Shown: positions 1-12,200 of the stretch, one piece after another
Layout: each line of letters begins with the position of its first letter
Position numbering within the stretch: position 1 is the first letter of the stretch
NCBI RefSeq assembly: GCF_000003605.2
Contig: NW_003132737.1
Location: 1 to 64,000 of the forward strand
DNA: 64,000 nucleotides
Reading direction: 5' to 3'
Source of the DNA: Saccoglossus kowalevskii
Lineage: Eukaryota; Hemichordata; Enteropneusta; Harrimaniidae
The notes under the pieces: generated by a model
Told to the model about the DNA's origin: nothing
Database searches by the model: none
The model's input: the letters and a program-made list of their open reading frames with translations, nothing else
Made by a program: the position numbers and the translations under genes

Positions 1-1245
1 CATCCTGGATTGGTTGTATCACTGAAGACCCATTGATTGGAGTTATTTCAACGGATCTTTAGATTAATGATATCGCAGACAATCCTGAATTGGTTGTATC
101 ACTGAAGACCCATTGATTGGAGTTATTTCAACGGATCTTCAGATTAATGATATTACAGACATCCCTGGATTGGTTCTATCACTGAAGATGCATTGATTGG
201 AGTTATTTCAACGGATCTTCAGATTAATGATATTACAGACATCCCTGGTTTGGTTCTATCACTGAAGACCCGTTGATTGGAGTTATTTCAACGGATCTCT
301 AGATTAATGATATTGCAGACATCGCCGGATTGGTTGTATCACTGAAGACCCATTGATTGGAGTTATTTCAACGGATCTCTAGAATAATGATATCGCAGAC
401 AATCCTGGATTGGTTCTATCAATGAAGACCCATTGATTGGAGTTATTTCAACGGATCTCTAGATTAATGATATCGCAGACAATCCTGGATTGGTTCTATC
501 ACTGAAACCCCATTGATTGGAGTTATTTCAACGGATCTTCAGATTAATGATATCACAGACAATCCCGGATTGGTTCTATCACTGAAGACCCATTAATTGG
601 AGTTATTTCAACGGATCCTCTGATTAATGATATTACAGACATCCCTGGTTTGGTTCTATCACTGAAGACCCGTTGATTGGAGTTATTTCAACGGATCGCT
701 AGATTAATGATATTGCAGACATCGCCGGATTGGTTGTATCACTGAAGACCCATTGATTGGAGTTATTTCAACGGATCTTCAGATTAATGATGTCGTAGAC
801 AATCCCGGATAGGTTCTATCACTGAAGACCCATTGATTGGAGTCATTTCAACGGATCTCTAGATTAATGATATCGCAGACAATCCTGGATTGGTTGTATC
901 ACTGAAGACCCATTGATTGGAGTTATTTCAACGGATCTCTAGATTAATGATATCGCAGACAATCCTGGACTGGTTGTATCACTGAAGACCCATTGATTGG
1001 AGTTATTTCAACGGATCTTCAGATTAATGATATTACAGACATCCCTGGGTTGGTTCTATCACTGAAGACCCATTGATTGGAGTCATTTCAAAGGACCTCT
1101 AGATTAATGATATCGCAGACAATCCTGGATTGGTTGTATCACTGAAGACCCATTAATTGGAGTTATTTCAACGGATCTCTAGATTAATGATATCACAGAC
1201 AATCCCGGATTGGTTCTATCACTGAAGACCCATTGATTGGAGTTA
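1..1245 (+). repeat. Satellite, class II-like block (left edge)
   Basis: This block mixes class II markers (gagtcatttcaaagg near 1,081; cctctgattaatg near 618; the gaagatgcattg monomer near 186) with common monomers. Positions 2-430 match 39,284-39,712 almost base for base at an offset of 39,282, including the rare gaagatgcattg, ctagaataatg and tcaatgaag variants. The edge of the window therefore repeats the class II to class III transition seen again at 39.3-39.7 kb. Class assignment beyond 430 is less certain because several monomers are generic. Confidence 0.6.
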
Positions 1246-2808
1246 TTTCAACGGATCTCTGGATTAATGATATCGCAGACAATCCCGGATTGGTTCTATC
1301 ACTGAAGACCCATTAATTGGAGTTATTTCAATGGATCTTCAGATTAATGATATTACAGACATCCCTGGATTGGTTCTATCACTGAAGACCCATTGATTGG
1401 AGTTATTTCAACGGATCTTCAGATTAATGATATTGCAGACATCGCCGGATTGGTTGTATCACTGAAGACCCATTGATTGGAGTTATTTCAACGGATCTTC
1501 AGATTAATGTTGTCGTAGACAATCCCGGATTGGTTCTATCACTGAAGACCCATTGATTGGAGTTATTTCAACGGATCTTCAGATTAATGATATTACAGAC
1601 ATCCCTGGATTGGTTCTATCACTGAAGACCCATTGATTGGAGTTATTTCAACGGATCTTCAGATTAATGATATTACAGACATCCCTGGTTTGGTTCTATC
1701 ACTGAAGACCCGTTGATTGGAGTTATTTCAACGGATCTCTAGATTAATGATATTTCAGACATCGCCGGATTGGTTGTATCACTGAAGACCCATTGATTGG
1801 AGTTATTTCAACGGATCTCTATATTAATGATATCGCAGACAATCCTGGATTGGGTGTATCACTGAAAACCCATTGATTGGAGTTATTTCAACGGATCTCT
1901 AGATTAATGATATCGCAGACAATCCTGGATTTGTTCTATCACTGAAGACCCATTGATTGGAGTTATTTCAACGGATTTCATTGATTAATGATATCGCAGA
2001 CAATCCTGGATTGGTTCTATCACTGAAGACCCATTGATTGGAGTTATTTCAACGGATCTTTAGATTAATGATATTACAGACAATCCTGGATTGGTTCCAT
2101 CACTGAAGACCCATTAATTGGAGTTATTTCAACGGATCTCTAGATTAGTGATATCACAGACAATCCTGGATTGGTTCTATCACTGAAGACCCATTGATTG
2201 GAGTTATTTCAACGGATCTCCAGATTAATGATATCACAGACAATCCTGGATTGGTTCTGTCACTGAAGACCCATTGATTGGAGTTATTTCAACGGATCTC
2301 TAGATTAATAATATCACAGACAATCCCGGATTGGTTCTATCACTGAAGACCCATTAATTGGAGTTACTTCAACGGTTCCTTTGATTAATGATATTACAGA
2401 CATCCCTGGTTTGGTTCTATCACTGAAGACCCGTTGATTGGAGTTATTTCAACGGATCACTAGATTAATGATATTGCAGACATCGCCGGATTGGTTGTAT
2501 CACTGAAGACCCATTGATTGTAGTTATTTCAACGGATCTTCAGATTAATGATGTCGTAGAAAATCCCGGATTGGTTCTATCACTGAAGACCCATTGATTG
2601 GAGTTATTTCAACGGATATCTAGATTAATGATATCGCAGACAATCCTGGATTGGTTCTATCACTGAAGACCCGTATTGGAGTTATTTCAACGGATCTTCA
2701 GATTAATGATGTCGTAGACAATTCCGGATTGGTTCTATCACTGAAGACCCATTGATTGGAGTTATTTAAACGGCTCTTCAGATTAATGATATTACAGACA
2801 TCCCTGGT

Positions 2809-4453
2809 TTGGTTCTATCACTGAAGACCCGTTGATTGGAGTTATTTCAACGGATCTCCAGATTAATGATATTGCAGACATCGCCGGATTGGTTGTATCA
2901 CTGAAGACCCAATGATTGGAGTTATTTCAACCGATCTCTAGATTAATGATATCGCAGACAATCCTGGATTGGTTGTATCACTGAAGACCCATTGATTGGA
3001 GTTATTTCAACGGATTTCTAGATTAATGATATCGCAGACAATCCCAGATTGGTTGTATCACTGAAGACATATTGATTGGAGTTATTTCAACGGATCTCTA
3101 GATTAATGATATCGCAGACAATTCTGGATTGGTTCTATCACTGAAGACCCATTGATTGGAGTTATTTCAACGGATCTCCAGATTAATGATATCACAGAAA
3201 TCCTGGATTGGTTCTATCACTGAAGACCCATTGATTGGAGTTCTTTCAACGGATCTCTAGATTAATGATATCACAGACAATCCCGGATTTGTTCTATCAC
3301 TGAAGACCCATTGATTGGAGTTATTTCAACGGATCTCTTAATTAATGATATCGCAGACAATCCTGCATTGGTTCTATCACTGAAGACCCATTGATTGGAG
3401 TTATTTCAACGGATCTTTAGATTAATGATATTACAGACAATCCTGGATTGGTTCCATCACTGAAGACCCATTAATTGGAGTTATTTCAACGGATCTCTAG
3501 ATTAATGATATCACAGACAATCCTGGATTGGTTCTATCACTGAAGACCCATTGATTGGAGTTATTTCAACGGATCTCCAGATTAATGATATCACAGACAA
3601 TCCTGGATTGGTTCTATCACTGAAGACCCGTTGATTGGAGTTATTTCAACGGATCTCCAGATTAATGATATTGCAGACATCGCCGGATTGGTTGTATCAC
3701 TGAAGACCCAATGATTGGAGTTATTTCAACCGATCTCTAGATTAATGATATCGCAGACAATCCTGGATTGGTTGTATCACTGAAGACCCATTGATTGGAG
3801 TTATTTCAACGGATTTCTAGATTAATGATATCGCAGACAATCCCAGATTGGTTGTATCACTGAAGACATATTGATTGGAGTTATTTCAACGGATCTCTAG
3901 ATTAATGATATCGCAGACAATTCTGGATTGGTTCTATCACTGAAGACCCATTGATTGGAGTTATTTCAACGGATCTCCAGATTAATGATATCACAGAAAT
4001 CCTGGATTGGTTCTATCACTGAAGACCCATTGATTGGAGTTCTTTCAACGGATCTCTAGATTAATGATATCACAGACAATCCCGGATTTGTTCTATCACT
4101 GAAGACCCATTGATTGGAGTTATTTCAACGGATCTCTTAATTAATGATATCGCAGACAATCCTGCATTGGTTCTATCACTGAAGACCCATTGATTGGAGT
4201 TATTTCAACGGATCTTTAGATTAATGATATTACAGACAATCCTGGATTGGTTCCATCACTGAAGACCCATTAATTGGAGTTATTTCAACGGATCTCTAGA
4301 TTAATGATATCACAGACAATCCTGGATTGGTTCTATCACTGAAGACCCATTGATTGGAGTTATTTCAACGGATCTCCAGATTAATGATATCACAGACAAT
4401 CCTGGATTGGTTCTATCACTGAAGACCCGTTGATTGGAGTTATTTCAACGGAT
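2809..4453 (+). repeat. Tandem duplication of a 799-bp, 10-monomer segment
   Basis: Bases 2,809-3,607 are repeated at 3,608-4,406, and the match continues to about 4,453. Both copies carry the same rare variants: caatgattgg with caaccgatc, catattgattgg, cacagaaatcctgg (1 bp short), ttctttcaacgg, ctcttaattaatg and cctgcattgg. The 799-bp period is ten monomers minus the single base missing from the cacagaaatcc monomer. Near identity over the full length points to recent unequal exchange within class I. Confidence 0.85.
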
Positions 4454-7400
4454 CGCTAGATTAATGATATTGCAGATATCGCCGGATTGGTTGTATCACG
4501 GAAGACCCATTGATTGGAGTTATTTCAACGGATCTTCAGATTAATGATGTCGTAGAAAATCCCGGATTGGTTCTATCACTGAAGACCCATTGATTGGAGT
4601 TATTTCAACGGATCTCTAGATTAATGATATCGCAGACAATCCTGGATTGGTTCTATCACTGAAGACCCGTATTGGAGTTATTTCAACGGATCTTCAGATT
4701 AATGATGTCGTAGACAATTCCGGATTGGTTCTATCACTGAAGATCCATTGATTGGAGTTATTTAAACGGCTCTTCAGATTAATGATATTACAGACATCCC
4801 TGGTTTGGTTCTATCACTGAAGACCCGTTGATTGGAGTTATTTCAACGGATCACTAGATTAATGATATTGCAGACATCGCCGGATTGGTTGTATCACTGA
4901 AGACCCATTGATTGTAGTTATTTCAACGGATCTTCAGATTAATGATGTCGTAGAAAATCCCGGATTGGTTCTATCACTGAAGACCCATTGATTGGAGTTA
5001 TTTCAACGGATCTCTAGATTAATGATATCGCAGACAATCCTGGATTGGTTCTATCACTGAAGACCCGTATTGGAGTTATTTCAACGGATCTTCAGATTAA
5101 TGATGTCGTAGACAATTCCGGATTGGTTCTATCACTGAAGACCCATTGATTGGAGTTATTTAAACGGCTCTTCAGATTAATGATATTACAGACATCCCTG
5201 GTTTGGTTCTATCACTGAAGACCCGTTGATTGGAGTTATTTCAACGGATCACCAGATTAATGATATTGCAGACATCGCCGGATTGGTTGTATCACTGAAG
5301 ACCCAATGATTGGAGTTATTTCAACCGATCTCTAGATTAATGATATCACAGACAATCCTGGATTGGTTCTATCACTGAAGACCCGTTGATTGGAGTTATT
5401 TCAACGGATCGCTAGATTAATGATATTGCAGATATCGCCGGATTGGTTGTATCACGGAAGACCCATTGATTGGAGTTATTTCAACGGATCTTCAGATTAA
5501 TGATGTCGTAGAAAATCCCGGATTGGTTCTATCACTGAAGACCCATTGATTGGAGTTATTTCAACGGATCTCTAGATTAATGATATCGCAGACAATCCTG
5601 GATTGGTTCTATCACTGAAGACCCGTATTGGAGTTATTTCAACGGATCTTCAGATTAATGATGTCGTAGACAATTCCCGGATTGGTTCTATCACTGAAGA
5701 CCCATTGATTGGAGTTATTTAAACGGCTCTTCAGATTAATGATATTACAGACATCCCTGGTTTGGTTCTATCACTGAAGACCCGTTGATTGGAGTTATTT
5801 CAACGGATCTCCAGATTAATGATATTGCAGACATCGCCGGATTGGTTGTATCACTGAATACCCATTGATTGGAGTTATTTCAACGGATCTTCAGATTAAT
5901 GATGTCGTAGACAATCCCGGATTGGTTCTATCACTGAAGACCCATTGATTGGAGTTATTTCAACGGATCTTCAGATTAATGATATTACAGACATCCCTGG
6001 ATTGGTTCTATCACTGAAGACCCATTGATTGGAGTTATTTCAACGGATCTTCAGATTAATGATATTACAGACATCCCTGGTTTGGTTCTATCACTGAAGA
6101 CCCGTTGATTGGAGTTATTTCAACGGATCTCTAGATTAATGATATTTCAGACATCGCCGGATTGGTTGTATCACTGAAGACCCATTGATTGGAGTTATTT
6201 CAACGGATCTCTATATTAATGATATCGCAGACAATCCTGGATTGGGTGTATCACTGAAAACCCATTGATTGGAGTTATTTCAACGGATCTCTAGATTAAT
6301 GATATCGCAGACAATCCTGGATTTGTTCTATCACTGAAGACCCATTGATTGGAGTTATTTCAACGGATCTCTTGATTAGTGATATCACAGACAATCCTGG
6401 ATTGGTTCTATCACTGAAGACCCATTGATTGGAGTTATTTCAACGGATCTCCAGATTAATGATATCACAGACAATCCTGGATTGTTTCTGTCACTGAAGA
6501 CCCATTGATTGGAGTTATTTCAACGGATCTCTAGATTAATGATATCACAGACAATCCCGGATTGGTTCTATCACTGAAGACCCATTAATTGGAGTTATTT
6601 CAACGGTTCCTTTGATTAATGATATTACAGACATCCCTGGTTTGGTTCTATCACTGAAGACCCGTTGATTGGTGTTATTTCAACGGATCACTAGATTAAT
6701 AATATTGCAGACATCGCCGGATTGGTTGTATCACTGAAGACCCATTGATTGTAGTTATTTCAACGGATCTTCAGATTAATGATGTCATAGAAAATCCCGG
6801 ATTGGTTCTATCACTGAAGACCCATTGATTGGAGTTATTTCAACGGATCTCTAGATTAATGATATCGCAGACAATCCTGGATTGGTTCTATCACTGAAGA
6901 CCCATTGATTGGAGTTATTTAAACGGCTCTTCAGATTAATGATATTACAGACCTCCCTGGTTTGGTTCTATCACTGAAGACCCGTTGATTGGAGTTATTT
7001 CAACGGATCTCCAGATTAATGATATTGCAGACATCGCCGGATTGGTTGTATCACTGAAGACCCAATGATTGGAGTTATTTCAACCGATCTCTAGATTAAT
7101 GATATCGCAGACAATCCTGGATTGGTTGTATCACTGAAGACCCATTGATTGGAGTTATTTCAACGGATTTCTAGATTAATGATATCGCAGACAATCCTGG
7201 ATTGGTTCTATCACTGAAGACCCATTAATTGGAGTTATTTAAACGGCTCTTCAGATTAATGATATTACAGACATCCCTGGTTTGGTTCTATCACTGAAGA
7301 CCCGTTGATTGGAGTTATTTCAACGGATCTCCAGATTAATGATATTGCAGACATCGCCGGATTGGTTGTATCACTGAAGACCCAATGATTGGAGTTATTT

Positions 7401-7492
7401 CAACCGATCTCTAGATTAATGATATCGCAGACAATCCTGGATTGGTTGTATCACTGAATACCCATTGATTGGAGTTATTTCATCGGATTTCT

Positions 7493-9250
7493 AGATTAAT
7501 GATATCGCAGACAATCCCAGATTGGTTGTATCACTGAAGACATATTGATTGGAGTTATTTCAACGGATCTCTAGATTAATGATATCGCAGACAATTCTGG
7601 ATTGGTTCTATCACTGAAGACCCATTGATTGGAGTTATTTCAACGGATCTCTAGATTAATGATATCGTAGACAATCCTGGATTGGTTATATCACTGAAGA
7701 CCCATTGATTGGAGTTATTTCAATGGATCTCTAGATTAATGATATCGTAGACAATCCTGGATTGGTTCTGTCACTGAAGACCCATTGATTGGAGTTATTT
7801 CAACGGATCTTCAGATTAATGATATTACAGACATCCCTGGATTGGTTCTATCACTGAAGACCCATTGATTGGAGTTATTTCAACGGATCTTCAGATTAAT
7901 GATATTACAGACATCCCTGGTTTGGTTCTATCACTGAAGACCCGTTGATTGGAGTTATTTCAACGGATCTCTAGATTAATGATATTTCAGACATCGCCGG
8001 ATTGGTTGTATCACTGAAGACCCATTGATTGGAGTTATTTCAACGGATCTCTATATTAATGATATCGCAGACAATCCTGGATTGGGTGTATCACTGAAAA
8101 CCCATTGATTGGAGTTATTTCAACGGATCTCTAGATTAATGATATCGCAGACAATCCTGGATTTGTTCTATCACTGAAGACCCATTGATTGGAGTTATTT
8201 CAACGGATCTCTTGATTAATGATATCGCAGACAATCCTGGATTGGTTCTATCACTGAAGACCCATTGATTGGAGTTATTTCAACGGATCTTTAGATTAAT
8301 GATATTACAGACAATCATGGATTGGTTCCATCACTGAAGACCCATTAATTGGAGTTATTTCAACGGATCTCTAGATTAGTGATATCACAGACAATCCTGG
8401 ATTGGTTCTATCACTGATGACCCATTGATTGGAGTTATTTCAACGGATCTCCAGATTAATGATATCACAGACAATCCTGGATTGGTTCTGTCACTGAAGA
8501 CCCATTGATTGGAGTTATTTCAACGGATCTCTAGATTAATGATATCACAGACAATCCCGGATTGGTTCTATCACTGAAGACCCATTAATTGGAGTTATTT
8601 CAACGGTTCCTTTGATTAATGATATTACAGACATCCCTGGTTTGGTTCTATCACTGAAGACCCGTTGATTGGAGTTATTTCAACGGATCACTAGATTAAT
8701 GATATTGCAGACATCGCCGGATTGGTTGTATCACTGAAGACCCATTGATTGTAGTTATTTCAACGGATCTTCAGATTAATGATGTCGTAGAAAATCCCGG
8801 ATTGGTTCTATCACTGAAGACCCATTGATTGGAGTTATTTCAACGGATCTCTAGATTAATGATATCGCAGACAATCCTGGATTGGTTCTATCACTGAAGA
8901 CCCGTATTGGAGTTATTTCAACGGATCTTCAGATTAATGATGTCGTAGACAATTCCGGATTGGTTCTATCACTGAAGACCCATTGATTGGAGTTATTTAA
9001 ACGGCTCTTCAGATTAATGATATTACAGACATCCCTGGTTTGGTTCTATCACTGAAGACCCGTTGATTGGAGTTATTTCAACGGAGCTCCAGATTAATGA
9101 TATTGCAGACATCGCCGGATTGGTTGTATCACTGAAGACCCAATGATTGGAGTTATTTCAACCGATCTCTAGATTAATGATATCGCAGACAATCCTGGAT
9201 TGGTTGTATCACTGAAGACCCATTGATTGGAGTTATTTCAACGGATTTCT
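7493..9250 (+). repeat. Class I higher-order repeat, full 22-monomer unit (1,758 bp)
   Basis: This is the clearest complete class I unit. In order it contains the gacatattg monomer, aattctgg, two atcgtagac monomers, two attacagacatcc monomers, atttcagac, ctatattaatg/tgggtgtatc, ggatttgttc, ctcttgatt, ctttag with ttccatc, gattagtgat, ctccag with ttctgtc, aatcccgg/cattaatt, gttcctttg, atcactag with tgattgtag, gtcgtagaaaatccc, acccgtattgg, aattccgg, tttaaacggctcttcag, ctccag with caatgattgg, and caaccgatc. The length is 22 x 80 minus 2, because the acccgtattgg monomer is 78 bp. Related unbroken or trimmed versions start near 1,560, 5,970, 44,330 and 45,600. Confidence 0.75.
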
Positions 9251-12200
9251 AGATTAATGATATCGCAGACAATCCTGGATTGGTTCTATCACTGAAGACC
9301 CATTAATTGGAGTTATTTAAACGGCTCTTCAGATTAATGATATTACAGACATCCCTGGTTTGGTTCTATCACTGAAGACCCGTTGATTGGAGTTATTTCA
9401 ACGGATCTCCAGATTAATGATATTGCAGACATCGCCGGATTGGTTGTATCACTGAAGACCCAATGATTGGAGTTATTTCAACCGATCTCTAGATTAATGA
9501 TATCGCAGACAATCCTGGATTGGTTGTATCACTGAAGACCCATTGATTGGAGTTATTTCATCGGATTTCTAGATTTATTATATCGCAGACAATCCCAGAT
9601 TGGATGTATCACTGAAGACATATTGATTGGAGTTATTTCAACGGATCTCTAGATTAATGATATCGCAGACAATTCTGGATTGGTTCTATCACTGAAGACC
9701 CATTGATTGGAGTTATTTCAACGGATCTCTAGATTAATGATATCGTAGACAATCCTGGATTGGTTCTATCACTGAAGACCCATTGATTGGAGTTATTTCA
9801 ACGGATCTCTAGATTAATGATATCGTAGACAATCCTGGATTGGTTCTGTCACTGAAGACCCATTGATTGGAGTTATTTCAACGGATCTTCAGATTAATGA
9901 TATCACAGACAATCCTGGATTGGTTCTATCACTGAAGACCCATTGATTGGAGTTATTTCAACGGATCTCCAGATTAATGATATCACAGAAATCCTGGATT
10001 GGTTCTATCACTGAAGACCCATTGATTGGAGTTATTTCAACGGATCTTTAGATTAATGATATCACAGACAATCCCGGATTTGTTCTATCACTGAAGACCC
10101 ATTGATTGGAGTTATTTCAACGGATCTCTTGATTAATGATATCGCAGACAATCCTGTATTGGTTCTATCACTGAAGACCCATTGATTGGAGTTATTTCAA
10201 CGGATCTTTAGATTAATGATATTACAGACAATCCTGGATTGGTTCCATCACTGAAGACCCATTAATTGGAGTTATTTCAACGGATCTCTAGATTAATGAT
10301 ATCACAGACAATCCTGGATTGGTTCTATCACTGAAAACCCATTGATTGGAGTTATTTCAACGGATCTCCAGATTAATGATATCACAGACAATCCTGGATT
10401 GGTTCTATCACTGAAGACCCGTTGATTGGAGTTATTTCAACGGATCGCTAGATTAATGATATTGCAGATATCGCCGGATTGGTTGTATCACGGAAGACCC
10501 ATTGATTGGAGTTATTTCAACGGATCTTCAGATTAATGATGTCGTAGAAAATCCCGGATTGGTTCTATCACTGAAGACCCATTGATTGGAGTTATTTCAA
10601 CGGATCTCTAGATTAATGATATCGCAGACAATCCTGGATTGGTTCTATCACTGAAGACCCGTATTGGAGTTATTTCAACGGATCTTCAGATTAATGATGT
10701 CGTAGACAATTCCGGATTGGTTCTATCACTGAAGATCCATTGATTGGAGTTATTTAAACGACTCTTCAGATTAATGATATTACAGACATCCCTGGTTTGG
10801 TTCTATCACTGAAGACCCATTGATTGGAGTTATTTCAACGGATCACTAGATTAATGATATTGCAGACATCGCCGGATTGGTTGTATCACTGAAGACCCAT
10901 TGATTGTAGTTATTTCAACGGATCTTCAGATTAATGATGTCGTAGAAAATCCCGGATTGGTTCTATCACTGAAGACCCATTGATTGGAGTTATTTCAACG
11001 GATCTCTAGATTAATGATATCGCAGACAATCCTGGATTGGTTCTATCACTGAAGACCCGTATTGGAGTTATTTCAACGGATCTTCAGATTAATGATGTCG
11101 TAGACAATTCCGGATTGGTTCTATCACTGAAGACCCATTGATTGGAGTTATTTAAACGGCTCTTCAGATTAATGATATTACAGACATCCCTGGTTTGGTT
11201 CTATCACTGCAGACCCGTTGATTGGAGTTATTTCAACGGATCTCCAGATTAATGATATTGCAGACATCGCCGGATTGGTTGTTTCACTGAAGACCCAATG
11301 ATTGGAGTTATTTCAACTGATCTCTAGATTAATGATATCACAGACAATCCTGGATTGGTTCTATCACTGAAGACCCGTTGATTGGAGTTATTTCAACGGA
11401 TCGCTAGATTAATGATATTGCAGATATCGCCGGATTGGTTGTATCACGGAAGACCCATTGATTGGAGTTATTTCAACGGATCTTCAGATTAATGATGTCG
11501 TAGAAAATCCCGGATTGGTTCTATCACTGAAGACCCATTGATTGGAGTTATTTCAACGGATCTCTAGATTAATGATATCGCAGACAATCCTGGATTGGTT
11601 CTATCACTGAAGACCCGTATTGGAGTTATTTCAACGGATCTTCAGATTAATGATGTCGTAGACAATTCCGGATTGGTTCTATCACTGAAGATCCATTGAT
11701 TGGAGTTATTTAAACGGCTCTTCAGATTAATGATATTACAGACATCCCTGGTTTGGTTCTATCACTGAAGACCCGTTGATTGGAGTTATTTCAACGGATC
11801 ACTAGATTAATGATATTGCAGACATCGCCGGATTGGTTGTATCACTGAAGACCCATTGATTGTAGTTATTTCAACGGATCTTCAGATTAATGATGTCGTA
11901 GAAAATCCCGGATTGGTTCTATCACTGAAGACCCATTGATTGGAGTTATTTCAACGGATCTCTAGATTAATGATATCGCAGACAATCCTGGATTGGTTCT
12001 ATCACTGAAGACCCGTATTGGAGTTATTTCAACGGATCTTCAGATTAATGATGTCGTAGACAATTCCGGATTGGTTCTATCACTGAAGATCCATTGATTG
12101 GAGTTATTTAAACGGCTCTTCAGATTAATGATATTACAGACATCCCTGGTTTGGTTCTATCACTGAAGACCCGTTGATTGGAGTTATTTCAACGGATCTC

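Noticed and set aside
97-135. CENP-B box on the minus strand (tccgttgaaataactcc)
   Set aside because: It resembles the left part of the box (cgttg, aa), but the required cggg on the right is absent and ttcg reads tccg. Only about four of the nine essential bases fit.
1971-1985. Possible foreign insertion in ggatttcattgattaatg
   Set aside because: It is a 1-bp-longer version of the ctcttgattaatg octamer seen at the same HOR position near 8,211, so it is a small indel only.
2809-4453. Near-identical long repeats as pure assembly artefact
   Set aside because: Copies differ at single bases and have distinct junctions with ordinary monomer spacing, so I treat them as real duplications. I cannot exclude local mis-assembly without reads.
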